Source: Robertmurraya dakarensis
GTDB lineage: Bacteria; Bacillota; Bacilli; Bacillales; Cytobacillaceae
Direction: 5' to 3'
NCBI RefSeq assembly: GCF_900156875.1
Contig: NZ_LT707409.1
Coordinates: forward strand, 603,058 to 667,057
Length of the DNA: 64,000 nucleotides
Shown: positions 62,899 through 64,000 of the stretch, piece by piece
Numbering within the stretch: the first letter of the stretch is position 1
Layout: each line of letters starts with the position of its first letter
Translations under genes and position numbers: made by a program
The notes under the pieces: model-generated
The model's input: only the letters and a program-made list of their open reading frames with translations
What the model was told of the DNA's origin: nothing
Database searches by the model: none

Positions 62899-64000
62899 TT
62901 AGTCAACTGATCCAGTTCGCTTAATTTCCACCTTTATATTTGGTTTTATCTTTAGTGCTGAATATATTTGTCTTAAATCCCCCTCAGTTAAATGGGAATA
63001 TTTTCTAATGCTTCTTATTTTTCTTCCGATACCTATGGGATCCGTATTTAAATTTTTTAATTCCTCAAGTATATGTCCAAATTCATTGTTTAGGGCTTCA
63101 CCAATTAGTAGCTCCATTTTGTTTAGTGAATCTTTATTTTTCAAAGAAGTATATGGTTGAAATTCTAATGTTGAAACGGAAATCGTTGCATTTAAATGAA
63201 CCAATTCTTCGTTCTTTATTTCAATGTTTCCTTTGTACTTTATTGGATGAAGTGTAATCTTATAAATATCACTTTTAGGAAGAGGTTGGGCAATACCCCT
63301 TTTCTCTAGTTCTTCAGCAGCAATTTCTAAAGTTATATCACCTAAAAATGCCTTATTATTTGTGAATAATTTTATGTAAAGGGTGTTTATCAACGAAATA
63401 GATCCAACAATTTTATCTTCTTTGAATAATGCAACACCATCTATAAATGGTGCTACCCCATTTGAATTTTTTATCATGGGTAGGGTAGGATCGATACCAA
63501 TTTCATTTAGTGTGGTTATAAAATCATGTAAGTTGGAGTTGACTAACATTTCTTTTTTTTCGTGTTTATCCAATAGTTGGTAGATATAGGATCCCATTTC
63601 GGGATATTCTTCATAGTTTGTATTGTTAATCGTCTCCTCAGCATTATCAGTAATGGCCAAAAAGATTAAAGAACTGATAATGCTGTCTCGTTGCATGGTA
63701 TCCAGAAAAGAAGAAATTCCTGTTTCTGCCATATTTTTATTAAACAGTATGGTCCTTAATTGACCAGACGTAATGTCATGGCTTGTCTGTTCCTCTAGTT
63801 TTTGTCTAATTTGTTTACTAGTCGTTCCGTCAGCAGAAAGGGTTACACTCGTCTTTTCTTCTTTTCGGTCAAATTGTAACAAACTGATAGTGCCTTTGTA
63901 TGTATTGTCATCAAGCAAGTCAAAACCAATAATCGTTGAAATCCCTTGCATTTCTATTATTTTTTCAGGGGCCATACATGCAGTACAAAGAAGAGAACAC
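62899..64000 (-). CDS. Ger(x)C-family spore germination lipoprotein, 5' end off the window
   Basis: This is the C subunit of a germinant receptor. The open frame continues past the ATG at 63975 to the window edge as CSLLCTACMAPEKIIEMQG. That gives an LCTAC lipobox, so the true start lies beyond 64000 and the visible 367 codons are the mature protein plus part of the signal peptide. Family segments include GISTIIGFDLLD near the N-terminus, GVALFKEDKIVGSI in the middle and HILEELKNLNTDPIGIGRKI in the C-terminal domain. It should anchor to the inner spore membrane with GerA- and GerB-type partners coded upstream. Confidence 0.88.
   Translation of the reverse strand, partial: CSLLCTACMAPEKIIEMQGISTIIGFDLLDDNTYKGTISLLQFDRKEEKTSVTLSADGTTSKQIRQKLEEQTSHDITSGQLRTILFNKNMAETGISSFLDTMQRDSIISSLIFLAITDNAEETINNTNYEEYPEMGSYIYQLLDKHEKKEMLVNSNLHDFITTLNEIGIDPTLPMIKNSNGVAPFIDGVALFKEDKIVGSISLINTLYIKLFTNNKAFLGDITLEIAAEELEKRGIAQPLPKSDIYKITLHPIKYKGNIEIKNEELVHLNATISVSTLEFQPYTSLKNKDSLNKMELLIGEALNNEFGHILEELKNLNTDPIGIGRKIRSIRKYSHLTEGDLRQIYSALKIKPNIKVEIKRTGSVD

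Noticed and set aside
1..64000. CRISPR array or cas genes
   Set aside because: No run of evenly spaced direct repeats was seen and no cas-like gene. The AddB-like cysteine motif resembles Cas4 only in its iron-sulfur part.

Overview
The window looks like a chromosomal stretch of a low-GC, endospore-forming Bacillota (Bacillaceae-type). The base composition is AT-rich, ribosome binding sites are of the strong AGGAGG type, and TTG and GTG starts are frequent. There is a Ger(x)C-type germination lipoprotein, a decayed DUF3231 gene and short families typical of Bacillus relatives. I cannot name the species.

Bases 1-35,000 are a dense defence island with nearly all genes on the + strand. In order it holds: (i) an HNH nuclease resembling phosphorothioate-DNA restriction enzymes; (ii) a ZorA-ZorB-ZorC operon (type I Zorya-like) with no ZorD in the window; (iii) a four-gene cassette of MORC/GHKL ATPase, Z1-domain helicase, PD-(D/E)XK protein and AIPR protein, with a convergent Vsr nuclease but no adjacent methyltransferase; (iv) a five-gene operon at 14,000-21,705 with an AddA-like helicase that lacks its nuclease domain, an AddB-like iron-sulfur protein that seems to have lost its nuclease residues, a 68-residue protein, a second UvrD-type helicase and a candidate PD-(D/E)XK nuclease; (v) a McrB/McrC pair; (vi) a small DNA-binding protein, a C5 cytosine methyltransferase, an HNH nuclease and a second restriction endonuclease with a B3-like domain; (vii) a second, different McrBC-like pair; (viii) a NucS/DUF91-like nuclease. 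Operon (iv) is the best candidate for an undescribed system. The Zorya-like operon (ii) and operon (iv) have similar promoter-plus-hairpin leaders (CGGATT...AATCCG).

Bases 35,300-45,000 are a catabolic unit: LysR regulator, enoyl-CoA hydratase, acyl-CoA dehydrogenase, OsmC protein, a complete TRAP transporter (DctQ, DctM, DctP) and an ADP-forming acyl-CoA synthetase. The logic is uptake of a carboxylic acid, activation to a CoA ester, then oxidation and hydration. The substrate cannot be read from the sequence.

Bases 45,000-64,000 are a mosaic of ordinary accessory genes and debris: a PLD-type nuclease, a DUF2075 nuclease-helicase, a divergent LysR/cupin pair, a YbhB-like protein, a Bcr/CflA drug exporter, a VOC protein, an AbrB-Doc toxin-antitoxin pair, a DinB protein and a germination protein cut by the window edge. 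Between them lie pseudogenes: a duplicated 3' fragment of the NucS-like gene, three partial copies of one HIT gene, and broken DUF3887, DUF3231, PNPOx-family and other genes. GGGGGACAG-type palindromes recur here and in the defence island. No rRNA, tRNA, CRISPR array or intact transposase was seen.
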